From the NCBI GenBank assembly GCA_022419385.1, contig JAJUBI010000004.1:3081286-3145285 (forward strand): 64,000 bases of DNA. The letters run 5' to 3'. A model generated the notes under the pieces. That model had not been told where the DNA came from, did no database searches, and saw nothing but the letters and a program-made list of their open reading frames with translations. Shown here in pieces: positions 1-11,719 of the stretch. Origin of the DNA: Paraconiothyrium sp. Pb-2020. Lineage: Eukaryota; Ascomycota; Dothideomycetes; Pleosporales; Didymosphaeriaceae. The position numbers were made by a program, and so were the translations under genes. Positions within the stretch are counted from its first letter, which is position 1; each line of letters starts with the position of its first letter.

Positions 1-905
1 AAGGGCATGGAAACGTTCAAAGGTTCACGTCTATGCCACTCCTCTGAGTTCTCTGGTGCTCGTCCAAACGCGCAGGGCCGAAAGGCTGTCGTAGTCGGCT
101 GTTGCAATTCCGGTCACGACATTGCGCAGGATTTCTACGAGAAGGGGTACAATGTTACCATTGTCCAGCGCAGCACTACTTGCGTGATCTCGTCCGAATC
201 TATCACAGACATTGGGCTGAAAGGTCTATATGATGAAGACGGTCCACCAACGGAAGACGCAGATCTAGCTCTATGGTCCATGCCGAGTGAAATTATGAAA
301 ACATTGCAGGTAAAGGTAACGAAGCTGCAAAACGAGAATGACAAGGAGCTTTTGGATGGGCTGCGCGCTGCGGGCTTCGGCATCGATATGGGCGACATGG
401 AGTCCGGACTCTTAATCAAGTATTACCAGCGCGGAGGTGGATACTACATCGATGTTGGCGCTTCCCAGCTTATCATCGAACGAAAGATTAAGGTCAAGCA
501 GGGCCAAGAATTAGCCCAAATCTTGCCAGACGGCATTGAGTTTGCGGACGGATCGAAGTTGGAGGCTGACGAGATCATCTTCGCGACTGGCTACCAGAAC
601 ATGCGGACTGAAGCAAGGACTATTTTTGGAGATGAGGTCGCTGATCGTGTAGGAGACGTTTGGGGCTTGAATGCTGAAGGAGAGTTCAGGACGATGTGGC
701 AACAGTCGGGACACCCAGGCTTTTGGTAAATCTCCATTCACACTGTCATCCATGTGCACCAGCAGACACTAATACTTCATTCAGGTTCATGGGAGGCAAT
801 CTCGCCATTACTAGATACTACTCAAGCCTTCTAGCGCTGCAGATTAAGGCCATTGAGGAAGGATTACTGAAGAATGAGGGTCAGAGCGAACATGCGAGAC
901 TCTAG
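1..905 (+). CDS. Flavin-containing monooxygenase, 3' part
   Basis: This is the C-terminal part of a flavin-dependent monooxygenase-like oxidoreductase. The frame is open from base 1, and the N-terminal FAD-binding half lies outside the window, so the ATG at 7 is probably internal. A second Rossmann motif, GCCNSGHDIA, fits NADPH binding, and 'EIIFATGY' is the conserved C-terminal motif of the family. An intron at 726-784 joins the two exons; splicing restores the ending 'GFWFMGGNLAITR', which is typical of this family. The stop is at 903-905. It is the first of five co-oriented genes that look metabolic. The substrate cannot be read from the sequence. The family assignment is firm and the 5' extent is unknown. 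Confidence 0.85.
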
Positions 906-1168
906 TCGAGCGCAATCTAACCAACAATAATAATGTGACATATAAACGAAATACATTACAAGTTCTTCTACACATTGTCCACACAATCATCGTCCTCCTA
1001 TCGCGCGCTGTTCTCCGCGGTCCAAAAGGTCCGCAGCCCCACTAGAGCTCGCTCGTGCAGGGATACCCCTCACTAATGACGGCCACTTTGATCCGTTGCC
1101 CTATATATCAGGGCAATTCTTATCTGGCTCTATCAGTAAGGCTCACACGCCTCCCAACTTCTCGGACC

Positions 1169-2222
1169 ATGGACAAGAAACGGGTACTTGTAGGCTATGG
1201 TATTGATGTTGATGCAGTAGCCAACCACATCAACACTACGAAAGGAGGCCCACCGAATCTTACAAATGTGTCGCGAGGTACGCCTACCGTCTGTCTACGA
1301 CTAACCCGATGACCTCATCGCATGCAGGCGTCTTTGGAGCAACTCGAGGGGTGGAGCGTCTCCTAGAGCTCTATGAGAAATACAACATCAAAGCGACGTG
1401 GTACACACCAGGTCACACAATTGAAACCTTTCCGGATGATATTGCAAAGATTCGAGATGCTGGACACGAGATGTGAGCATGTTCCCAGTATGCAACCATG
1501 TTATCGAGACTGACACGACGATAGTGCGCTTCACGGTTACACACACGAATTCTGCTCCGACCTTACGCGCGAGCAGTTAGAGGCCATCTTCATGAAAACT
1601 ATCAAAATCGCAACAGACTTTTGCGGCAAGCCGCCTCTCGGTTTCACTTCGCCTGCCTGGAAGAATCACCCTGACCAGATCGAGCTGATGGGCAAGCTTG
1701 GGCTCAAGTACGATCATTCGTTCATGCATGATGACTTTCAACCGTACTATGTCAGCACCGGGAAGGAAGAGATGGTGACTACAGATTACTCCAAGCACCC
1801 GGATGAGTGGATGGTACCCATGAAGCATGCGGAGCAGAGCGATATCGTAGAGATTCCGGCAAATTGGACGTTGGATGATTGGCCACCGTTTCAGTGGGAT
1901 GGTGCAAGGCCGAACGCTGTACGTATTTCAATTGAGATGTTGGGTTGCATCAACTAACGTCTTCCGGTGATAGCACGGGTATGTTGACCCGTATTCTGTG
2001 GAGCGCACGTGGCAAGACATGTTCACCTGGTGCTATGAGCATTACGACACGTTCATCTTCCCTATTAGCATCCATCCGCAGGTATCAGGTCGGCCGCACA
2101 TCCTGATGTTGCATGAACGATTTATCAAGTGGATCAACACGCATGAAGGTGTGGAATGGTGTACAGCAGCACAAATGGCAGAAGCATTCCGAGCTGGGAG
2201 GATAAGTGGGACTGGGAAGTAG
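1169..2222 (+). CDS. Polysaccharide deacetylase-fold hydrolase (NodB-like), intracellular
   Basis: The protein has 298 aa in four exons (1169-1277, 1328-1472, 1525-1918, 1974-2222). The start chosen gives 'MDKKRVLVGYGIDVDAV', the usual beginning of this fungal subfamily; an upstream in-frame ATG at 1055 is less likely. The Asp of 'GIDVDA', the His pair in 'GHEIALHGYTHE' and the late 'ISIHPQVSGRPH' are the expected metal and catalytic positions of the NodB fold. There is no signal peptide, so it is probably not a cell-wall chitin deacetylase. Related enzymes act as peptidoglycan-type deacetylases or on cyclic amides such as allantoin or imides. The true substrate is not known. All introns are 50-55 nt. 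It lies between the monooxygenase and a dehydrogenase on the same strand. Confidence 0.88.
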
Positions 2223-2647
2223 CAACATGTGAGCATACACGTAGATCATGAATAAGTGAACTTCCGCGGCAGTTCGTTATCTCACCTTCTACTACTTCTC
2301 ATAAGCCGTATGCTCGGAAGCTTGGTGGTCTACTACTTCGAATTACCCCTTCGCGGGGCTCCGCGGAATTCCGCGAAAGTAGGTGGATGGGCACGTCGTC
2401 ACGCTTTCCTTGCGATGCAGTGCTATGCTCCCTCGATACCATCCATCTACTAGAAGTTTAAGAGTTCCGAGTACATCCTGCAATGTCGTGGCAAATGATA
2501 CGTACTATGATCATATTGATTGAGAGCCAATCAAATTCCCTACGGAAGACCTGACTCGTGCGCGGCGGGGCATTCTCCATCCTGCCAGCTCCTCAACAAC
2601 AGCACCTAACAACGAGCTTCATTCGCAAGTTTTATCAATTCTCAACA
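2223..2647. other. Intergenic spacer with a GC-rich palindrome
   Basis: This 425-bp spacer lies between two co-oriented genes. No convincing coding frame is seen. It contains a perfect 14-bp palindrome at 2362-2375, flanked by further CGCGG repeats (see separate entry). Confidence 0.6.
2362..2375. promoter_or_regulatory. Perfect 14-bp palindrome with inverted CGG triplets
   Basis: The sequence CGCGGAATTCCGCG equals its own reverse complement and contains CGG-N4-CCG, the layout bound by many fungal Zn2Cys6 regulators. TTCGCGG at 2350-2356 can also pair with CCGCGAA at 2371-2377. It lies about 270 bp before the SDR start at 2648. Function is inferred only. Confidence 0.4.
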
Positions 2648-3523
2648 ATGAGTGAGGCACAGAGAATTCTCATCGTAGGCGGCGGCCAAGGAATCGGATG
2701 GGAGGTAACTAAAGCCATCCTGAGATTCTCATCTCAAGCACGCATCGCCGTCTTCGGATCACACTTAGAAGAGGAAGTACGAGAACTACCCGACAAGGCC
2801 AACGATCGGGTGGCGTTCGTTTCTGAAGGCGACGTAACCTCGGATATCGACCGGCGATCGGTCGTCAAAGAATGCTTGGAGAAGATGGGCGGTATTGACA
2901 CGCTGGTGTTCACAGCGGGAGTTATTACTCCGATCGAGCGAATCGAGAAGCTTAACATGGACGAGGTGAAGAGGACTTTCGATGTTAATGTCTTTGGATG
3001 CATGGCAATGGTAAGAATTGCGACCTTTTAGTGTGCTCAAGAGATAACCCACAAGATACAGAGTCAGCTCTGCCTTTCCCACCTGCGCCACTCGCGCACT
3101 ACAAACTATACAAATGCCGCCTACGGCAAGGCCATTATTCTCTCATCCGGTTGCGACAAAGAGATCTCATATCAAGGTTGGATGCCATATTGTACCACCA
3201 AAGCAGCGCTTACCCGCTTCGTTGAGATGCTTGCGCACGAAGAGCCTCTCCTTACAGTGCAAGGAGTGTATCCGAAGCTGACGCGTACAAAGATGCCCAA
3301 AGATGTGATTGCAGGCAAGTACAAGGGGATTATGGCGGATCACGAGATTGAGAAATTCAGGGTTTGGAATGAGATTGGAGAGGTGATGGTGGAGCCCCCG
3401 GAATGGTGCGGCGAGGCAGTTGGAAAGTTGGCTTTGGGATTGTATCCTGGAGGAAGGAGCGGCGAGTCGTTCGACTACGATACCATAGGTATACATGTTC
3501 CCGTTAATCTACATAAGAAATGA
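2648..3523 (+). CDS. Short-chain dehydrogenase/reductase (Irc24-like)
   Basis: The protein has 274 aa in two exons (2648-3010 and 3062-3523). The N-terminus shows a Rossmann nucleotide motif (VGGGQGIG in place of TGxxxGIG), followed by 'FTAGVI' at the NAG position, 'ILSSG' with the catalytic Ser, and YCTTK matching the YxxxK active site. The 51-nt intron is in phase 0, and removing it gives a continuous SDR core. The C-terminal half resembles the yeast Irc24 / benzil-reductase-like group. NAD(P)H-dependent carbonyl reduction is likely; the substrate is unknown. It probably belongs with the neighbouring oxidoreductase genes. Confidence 0.85.
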
Positions 3524-3713
3524 GGCAACGCACAAAATATATTCAGAATATAGTCCTGTTTGAAGTGCTCGTTACACTGTCACACTGTGTACATACGTGA
3601 GGGAAGTCATTACTAGCCGGTATAGGAATAGCGTTAGAATTGGTGAGAAGCACGGTGCTGGTGCTTGCCGTCTGATCGTGTCACCGTACTGACTGCAACA
3701 TGCTGAAAACATA

Positions 3714-5239
3714 ATGCCTTTCCAGTTCATCACTAGTGACATAGGTGCGAAGGAGAGGCGTCTTATCCGCTCTCATGTTATGGTTGGGAAGAACGCAGGA
3801 CGATCCCGTCCGTCTCGCCGGCCGAAGCACGATGCTGGTACGAAGACGATCTCGCAACACAACGCAATGCGCAACAATGTGATCGCAGCAAAGCATGAAG
3901 TGCAAGGCTCAAATCGACCAGTAATATACGATCGCTTAATTTGTAGCGATTTGGCTTTCGCTGAGATTCCTCGTCAAAGTGCCAAGTCAATAGAGCTTTT
4001 ACGCCAATGTAAGACAGTCCTATGCAGGTTATCTCCGGCACAGAACGCTGACCTGTATTGCCATAGGGCTTTCAATACTGGACAAAAGGCTATATCCACC
4101 GGAATTCTGCTCGAGACTCGACTTCATGGACTATGTTTGGCTCCAATATGTTTTCTACGATGAAGGATGTACATATGCACCGTCCCTTGACCATCATGAC
4201 AGCTGACCTCATCAGATATGCATGGTGTGCTCGCAATCAAAGCGTCATTTCGTGATCCCTTTGGGATGCAGGCGAAAGCTTCGCCAGACGCGTTGGAGCA
4301 TCTATCGAAAGCTTACAAATTGACCCAACAAAGACTAATAGGTCCCGAAGCCATATCAGATAAAGCGATAGCAGGCGTCACCATTCTTGCTATTTATCAA
4401 CTTGTGCATGGCAACGTAGATGTTGGCTTGGTGCATTTTGACGGACTTTGCAAAATGGTACGATTGCGAGGTGGCCTAGCGAAGCTCATGAAGCATAACC
4501 GCGCATTAGCACAAAAGCCATGGAGGTCAGAACCCACTGCGCTTCGAAATGAACCCATCTTTAACCACTTCATAGGATTGATCTAGAGTTCGCACTCCAA
4601 AGCGGCTTGCCTATGAGATTTGGCGGTGCCGAAGCACCTGTGCCTACCAAAACGATGAACCCGAAAGTCATTTGCCCGACTTACACAAAGCTATACAAGT
4701 ATGGCATCGACCTAGAATTGGTCTGTATGCTGTCCGACGTCACAGCTTTCGTCAACATGCTTAACGCGATCAACGAGTGGAGTAAAGTAGATCCGCTTGA
4801 CTTCTCTGAACAGGCTTTTCAACTCATCCATCGACTTATAGAATTCGCGCCTTTACAAAAAGCAAGACACTGTCGGCCACTGGAAGAGCTACTGCAGCTG
4901 AGCCTTCTCGCGATTATGACGACTTCGCTGCCAAACTACACAACCGACGACCTCCGCTACGAGCTCTTGGCAAAACAACTCAAAAAAGCTATTCTATGCT
5001 ATGTCGCCAACACTGACAAGGACATGGAGGTTTTGCTGTGGGCGATCTTCGTTGGTCGAGTGTCGATTCTACACAGTGACCAGGACGATTGGATCACGCC
5101 TGTACTTTTGCAAATCAGCCAACAAGTGCAGATCCAGAACTGGCTGCAAATTCGACAGATTCTTAGCGGATACTGTTGGATACACACGTTACACGATGTT
5201 GTAGCGATGAATATTTGGGAGGAATTCAAAGATAGATAA
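3714..5239 (+). CDS. Fungal transcription-factor-like protein without visible DNA-binding domain
   Basis: The protein has 456 aa in four exons (3714-4008, 4067-4168, 4216-4525, 4576-5239); all three introns are 47-58 nt and keep phase. The beginning 'MPFQFITSDIGAKERRLIR' and the middle parts 'LYPPEFC', 'FYDEGYMHGVLAIKAS' and 'GLVHFDGLCKMVRLRGG' are typical of fungal proteins annotated as transcription-factor-like (Fungal_trans_2 type). No Zn2Cys6 cluster is seen at the N-terminus, which is common in this subfamily. It sits between two SDR genes on the same strand and may regulate them, but that is inference from position. Confidence 0.75.
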
Positions 5240-5659
5240 AATCGCCCCCAATAGTGTGCATGATTCTTTCTCGGGGAAGGCAGGGCTGTCCTTTTCACGG
5301 TGCCACGGAGGCTAAACCCAAAAAGGGTGGCAATATCTGATTGGCCGCGACCCTTGCACAACCAATGACAGACGGGCACCGGGAATGAGAACTCAGACAT
5401 TGATTTCAAGGACAGACACGGAGTAAAGATGCTCCAGTTCGTCCGTCAAAGTGTCTCTTTAGGCCGGAGATAATTTAAAGGGCGGAGGGATTGGACCTCA
5501 AGCCTCATAAAAGGTGACGATGGCCCAAGAATGCATCCAACACATATGAGGGCCTACTGACTTTCGGATCAACCCATTGATTGAACATATATCTTCACCA
5601 GATCTAACCTTCGGGTTCTTTTATCCTGAACCTACTTTTTCACATATCAGACCTCGAAA
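5240..5659 (+). promoter_or_regulatory. Upstream region of SDR gene with two CCAAT boxes
   Basis: This 420-bp spacer holds a reverse CCAAT (ATTGG) at 5340-5344, a forward CCAAT at 5362-5366 and a TATA-like CATAAAAG near 5505. These positions are plausible for the promoter of the gene starting at 5660. No coding sequence is seen. Confidence 0.45.
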
Positions 5660-6766
5660 ATGTCGCTACCACAGATCCTCGCCGAAGGGGTCTTTGCGAA
5701 ACTTCCTGTTCTCGTTAACGCAGACACCTGCTCGGACAAGACCTATATCATCACCGGTGGAAACCATGGTCTTGGTCTGGAAACAGCGCGACACCTCGTG
5801 CGTAGCTCGGCGGCTCGCGTCATTCTCACCGTTAGAAACATGAAGGCGGGCGAGGCAGCCAAAGCCGACATCGAGCGCTCGACTGGACGAAAAGGTATAA
5901 TTGAGTTATGGCACCTCGATCTTGCATCATACGACTCAATCAAGGCCTTCGCAAATAAGGTGTCTTCCCAGGTCGAAAGAATAGATGCTTTCATTTCGAA
6001 TGCGGGCATACAAATGGACAGGTGGGAGACAGCAGAAGGCATGGAATTGTCTATGCAAGTCAATGTGATCAGTACAATGCTACTTAGTGTCTTGATAATG
6101 CCGAAGCTGGTAGAGAGCGCAAAGAAAGATGGGAGCGAACCCAAGCTAGTGTTTGTCGGGAGCGCTCTTGGCTTCGTGGCCAAAGAGGATCTGGCGAAGT
6201 GTGGGAAGGTCGATGTCTTTGCAGCACTGAACAACCCCAAGGGCGCAAATCTGGATCAGAGGTGGGGTGACCCCGTTTCCCCATCTACTAGAAATGACAG
6301 CTTACGTCTGTGTAGATATGCTCTCACCAAGTTGGTCCAACACTACGCTATACGTGGACTCGCTGCACTATGTCCCGTAGAGCGCACCGGCGTTACTATC
6401 AACGTAATCGCACCAGGGCTATGCTCGACGGGCCTTGGTCATGATACATCCACGAAGACGCGAGCAATGGTCGGCGTACTGCGAGCTGCGTTTGCTCGAA
6501 CGGCGGAGCACGGGAGTCGCACCATCTTGCATGGTGTTGTCGCCAAAAGAGACAGTCACGGAAAGATGTTATCTGGGTGCAAAATCAAGGAGTGAGCCAC
6601 AATCGGGTGACGTGTGCTTTGTATTACATGCTAACGGCATTGCAGGTATTGGGTTCCAAAGTGGATGTACGACTCGACAGGCAAACAGTTACAGAAGCAG
6701 ATATGGAGTGAGCTTGTGGATATCATGGAGGCTCAACAGCCTGGATGCGTTTTAAGGCTTTCCTAA
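5660..6766 (+). CDS. Short-chain dehydrogenase/reductase
   Basis: The protein has 350 aa in two exons (5660-6591, 6646-6766). The glycine motif TGGNHGLGLETA, the NAGI motif, 'FVGSALG' with the catalytic Ser and YALTK (YxxxK) place it in the classical SDR superfamily. The 3' intron has a CTAAC branch site and a TGCAG acceptor. Splicing adds a C-terminal tail starting 'YWVPKWM', as in related fungal SDRs often found in secondary-metabolite clusters. The substrate is unknown. It is the last of the five co-oriented metabolic-type genes. Confidence 0.88.
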
Positions 6767-7869
6767 GCGCCTAATTGTGTGATGGAAAGGCCGTAAATTT
6801 TTTAAGGGGTATGCCTTTTGTCTTAGTCAGTGGAACCAACACACACAGGTCTCATCAGGCGCGCCTATCATCCACAAACTGCGTTTTCTACGTCGTTAAT
6901 CCAATATTGTGCGACTATAGGAATAACATATTTACTTGGTCATATAGATTCTCACTTCATATACTCTAATAAATTGTGCTCAAGCAGGATGGGTACTACA
7001 AACTACGAAGACCTGGCATGATGCTTTATCGATACAGTCTCAGAAATGTTGCGTTGAGCGGAAGGGCGATTACGGTTATAATGTTGAGCAGGAGCTCCCT
7101 GGGTGTGTGGGAAGGTGCTACTACTAGTGTTTACCCTATATAGTTGGCACATGCCACCCTAGTAATCGAACACTCTTACACCACACTTCAATAATAACCA
7201 CCTGTACAACGGCAATGAGGACAGAAACAGCAAGCTCACATCAACAGATACTGTATTTGGATTAGCCTCGTAGTGCCATAGATAAACACGCTGTGGGATT
7301 GCGACTGCTGACATCCAACGTGGCGATGAGTTTGTCGTGTTGGCGCGGAGGTTCGTTGCTTCACGTTCTGCGGCGTATACTGGCAAACAAAGTAAATACA
7401 ATTTCATATTTGAACCTTATGTGCATGGTTTTACGGACGGCGAAGCTTTTGACTTGATGGACGAAGGAAGCTGCCCGCTGAAAATGTTCACTTCCTTCAG
7501 TTGTGATCCTTGGAGTTGAGACTACTTGAAGCTGCAATGTGTCTAAACGCTAGACAAAAGAAGATCCGCAACGCCCGGCTGGAACAAGGCTTTGCTTGAG
7601 GGAAACACTTCACTGGAGAACTAAGAGAAATTGCCCAAAGGTGGCGACACCCCGGGCAAGTGCCATGGAGGTGCCAGGCGAAGACGCAGGCACGGGCTTC
7701 GCCGCCACCCTTGCCGTTCTTGGCGAAGCGTCGTCATAAGGTTGCTGCACCAAGCCACAGCTCATGCGCAACGCTGCCGCCTTTACGCTGTTATCGCCCG
7801 TTGGACACTCCCCTTCTCTACTACTTGCACACTCCATAGTATCACCTGTGTTGGGCCCTTCCACTTAAG
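6767..7869. other. Gene-free spacer
   Basis: About 1.1 kb lies between the SDR and the CUE-domain gene. Only short, unrelated open frames are present on either strand. No RNA gene or repeat was recognised. Confidence 0.5.
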
Positions 7870-9411
7870 ATGTCCGAAAAAGCAGTCGACGAGAAGGTAT
7901 GCACCGACCATACACCCCGCGACACTGAACACTCAAGCCATCGCTATGTGCTAACGACGTTACCTAGCCCACCAAGTTGGGTTCAGGTTCCGGCCACGAA
8001 TCACCGACCACTGCTCGCGAGCTGGACTTCGACGACGATGACGAGGCTCCTACACCTTCCGGCGAACAAGTCACGTCCCCACCCCCTCCCTCTAAGTCGC
8101 CCAGGCCGGGCGTCCGCTTTTCAGACGACGCGACCGAGATCCCACCTGCGAAGCCGCCGCGCCCAATGAGTCCGCAACAGCAGGCTACAAACACGCTTAT
8201 CGAAGCATTCCCTGGGACCGACCCCAAGGTTGTGAAAGCAATTCTCATTGCCAGCGACTGGAACGTTGAGAAGGCCTTCACATCATTGCTCAGTATGTAC
8301 AAGCTGTAGCTGCGCAAGTATAAACTGTAGCTGACAGGCACAGGCATGTCGGATCCCAATTTCAAAGACGAGGAGGCCCCTCCGCCTAAGCCTCCGCGGC
8401 CGACACAACAACCACGAAGCCAGGTCGAACAAGACGAAATATACGCTCGGCAACTAGCTGAGCACTACCAGAGCCAGGCATATGATTCGCGTTCCAGGGG
8501 CGATCCTCGACAACCCCGTCAGCAGCAGCAGAGGGAGGCACATGAAGAGGATGATCAAGGCTTCTTCAATAAGGGTAATAGCTTTCCGTCGGTCGACGTC
8601 AGGGAAACATCTCTAACGTATGCATAGAAGATGTTGACGAGATTCGCCGTAATCTGGAGCAGGGTTTCGACGAGACGAAGAAAACGCTAACTGGCTGGTT
8701 TAACAATTTCAAGAAGAAGTTGGATGGCGAGCCCGACAAATACGACGAGTATGGCAACGAGGTGTATCGTCACGATCAACGACAGAACTTCGGTCCGTCG
8801 CAGTCGGATCAACTCCGCGGTATACGCAGGTCTGCTGAGGCGCGCCGATCTGCCGATCACAACCGCTACGACAATGACAATCGCATGTTAGGGGATGACT
8901 TCGAAGCTCTTGAGCTAAGGGATGACGAAGGTACGTGAAGATGCTACATCTAGTCGCATGTACTTCATGCTGACTTCTACCAACAGCTCAATCCCACCAG
9001 CGGTCAACCCGCCCACTCGCCAATCCCGACCTCTTCAAGCCTACGCCTGTCTCACCGCCTCAGAGTGGACCCGTTGACGAAGTCGATGCCCTATATCGCA
9101 ACCCTTCACCGAACGGCCAACAGACCGGCGTTACGGGTAACAAAGCAGGAGGCAAGAAGTGGCAGCCTCTGACCTCAGTAGCGCCGCACCCAGAGTCGGA
9201 CGAGCACGATCCATTTAGCCTCGGCGACAGCGACGATGAAGAGGCGAAGACTAAGGATATCAAGGCTGAGGATACAGAGCGATTAAAAAAGGCAGCCGAG
9301 GCCAAGAAGATCGAGCAGTCCACGTCGGCTGAGCTGACACCTGCTGGACGGAGTGGCAGTGTCGGGCAGAAGGATGCTGACGCCGAGGCATTGTTGAAGG
9401 AGGTGAAATAG
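7870..9411 (+). CDS. CUE-domain ubiquitin-binding protein (Cue5-like autophagy receptor)
   Basis: The protein has 436 aa in five exons (7870-7896, 7968-8292, 8344-8574, 8628-8930, 8987-9411). A CUE domain lies at about residues 70-112, with 'IEAFPGTDPKVVKAIL' corresponding to the conserved FP and LL positions that bind ubiquitin. Proline-rich PPRP repeats flank it. Near the C-terminus 'KKWQPLTS' contains a W-x-x-L motif like the Atg8-interacting motif of yeast Cue5, which delivers ubiquitinated aggregates to autophagy. The first exon is only 27 nt. The tail is charged and probably disordered. CUE assignment is firm; the receptor role is inferred from the motif order. Confidence 0.85.
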
Positions 9412-10277
9412 ATGGCCTATATTTTGGCTTTGGTGAAAAGAGATGCTGTGACTCGTATGCTGACGGTCGCTTTGGAGATGGAGGCATAAGCCTGGACGTA
9501 CCCCACTAGCTTCGATGATACGATGGCATGTAATACAACGCATGCACAATTCACCCGATGGACATACCCTTCCGTAAGGGTCGTGAAGCAATCATGCTAT
9601 ACACATATTGACGGAGTCATTAACATGCCGACTCGGCACTACTACGGACGCGGCGAATCATTTTAGAACATGGATGTGCTCCTACCATTGAACCGATATA
9701 CCACGATGAAAGCTGAGACTCTATCAAGTGCGGCATCTGAAGCATATGTTCCCACTACAAGGAACGTTCCAGTCCTCCCTTCTCCATCCACTGGTTAACG
9801 CCCTTGACCACGGTATTCTCTTACTCTGTTTTCAATCTTCTTCTATAGCAAACATACCTTCAGCCCATGTGAACATTGTATTCACTAGCCCCAAAATGTG
9901 GTCGTCGGTATTATTCCAATGGGAGGTCGACTAGAAGTCTAACTACGAGTAGGTCGAGTTAGGGCGCACGGAACTTTACTTGGGCAGGAATGCATACTGA
10001 AATAGTCTCTGCAAATCATTCTAACAAAAAGTAGAATTAGTCATAACGTGACATCCCATGTACAAAGCCCCGTCCGCTAAAGTACACGAATGTCAACATA
10101 ATGTTGAAGAAATTGAGCAGAGTTCACACGCGCTACCGCTTTGCAATGCTCCCCCCAATGCCTTCATGGGTCGGGCGTTTACCCAATAGACCATGGCTAA
10201 CAACAACGCTGCCTTCAGCTCTGCAGCTCTGCAGCGAGCCACTCCGGTGGAGTGTTCTCGCCTGACGCAACGCCATT
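9412..10277. other. Convergent intergenic spacer
   Basis: This 866-bp stretch lies between the 3' ends of the CUE-domain gene and a minus-strand gene. No supported coding frame or RNA gene was seen; it probably holds both 3' untranslated regions. Confidence 0.5.
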
Positions 10278-11719
10278 CTACTGCATAATACTCCTGCCGG
10301 TCGTAACAGCTTCTCCATGAGCCTCCCTGTACGCTTTGAGCTCCGCTTCCGTCCTCTCCATCTTCTCTCGTTCAGCGAGCTGTCGTCTTCTTCTCTGATC
10401 ATTCGATCCCTTCTGCGCATCCTTCTCCTTGTCGTATGATAGCGGATGATTCACAAGTAACCTGATTTTCCAGTCCTCATACAGCACATCCTTACAAGCG
10501 CGTTTGTTCCATGCCAACACTCTGATCACATTCTGCAGGCGCTCCTCACACGTCGCTGTTCGATCAGGCTCGAGCTGGTGGCTAGCTTGTAGTGCTTTGT
10601 TGAAAGCTGGGGGTCCGCGGAATCCGTTTTTACAACGGTCGACAAGCGCAGTAAAGATCTCGCGGCTACAGGCTTCGATGAGGAGGGGGTCAACGCCTTC
10701 AGAAGAGAAGAGGCGGCGGTGGTGCGAGTTTGCGGTATCTTTTACGTCTTTTGTGTTAATAATAGAAGAAATAAGTTGATGAACCCAAAATTCTGCGTTC
10801 GCTTCCACATACGCAATGCTGTCATCTGTGCTAGGGTCAAGGTGGGGTGGTTCGTACACTTTGCGTCGATAATCGTGAGCTTGTTGCCAACGACTTGGTG
10901 ATGGCTGGACAAACATTCCTTCCCAGGATTGCGAGGGTGCGGTTCGACATGTTCGTGGAAAGGATGTTAGATCTTGCGTTTGAGCGAACATTTCGCGGTC
11001 TCTCGAAGGGACATACTTGATTGCATGATCCATGGATGCCTCTCTCAAGCCCGAATATGCCTGTAAAGTCGTCGGTGCTCGCAGTTCCGTGCTGTAAGAG
11101 CGTTGGCAAGCAAGGCTCCCTAGCGACGGAGTATATCGCGGAGAGGGAGCAAAAGATTCCGGTTTGGGTGGTATTGGTCTAAATTGACGATCGGGAGACA
11201 TCCAATGATGATCGATCGATGTCACCTTTGTCGTTAATGGTGGAGTTTGCTGTACGAATGTACTTGTGTATACAGGTAGGACAGTCGCGGTCTGTTCCGT
11301 GGTGGCTATCGGCGAGGGTGTGTAAGGACTCAAGGATGTCCAAGGGAGGGTATAATAAAGCTATGGGAATCTGCTTGTTGAAGTGCATGCGCAGTCGTGG
11401 GAATGAGGGTACGTAGTGTGGTGCATTGGAAGGTGAGGATGAAGATGGGGAGGCTGAAAGAGATGTAGAAGGTTGTATGTAAGTCTACATGGTCAGTACG
11501 AGGCGTCTGTGAAGGCCCTCTATGTGACTTGACCGTTGGGTCCCAGCCATGATCTTGAATTGCAATACGAAGGGCATCATTCAAGATGGCCCGTAGAGCT
11601 TCATGTACACGTGCTCCTAGTTCGCACTTGCTCTTGTAAAGCACGATGTAATGTTGTGGATTGATTAGAAGCCATGACCTTGCTGGGATCGAATATACTA
11701 CATCGCTCTCACGATCCAT
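10278..11719 (-). CDS. Hypothetical protein with disordered middle and charged C-terminus
   Basis: The family is not recognised. The model has two exons: 11489-11719, beginning with an ATG and 'MDRESDVVYSIPARSW', and 10278-11360. The 128-nt intron proposed here keeps phase 0, but an alternative acceptor (CTTTCAG) lies inside it, so this junction is uncertain. A shorter single-exon model could start at 11201. The encoded protein (437 aa in the two-exon model) has a Pro/Ser/Thr-rich middle and a helical part with 'EACSREIFTALVDRC'. It ends in a highly charged Arg/Lys/Glu region that could form a coiled coil. It converges with the CUE-domain gene. Confidence 0.55.

Noticed and set aside
1055..1168. 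Upstream ATG extension of the deacetylase
   Set aside because: The added residues have no family likeness, while the protein starting at 1169 matches the usual N-terminus.
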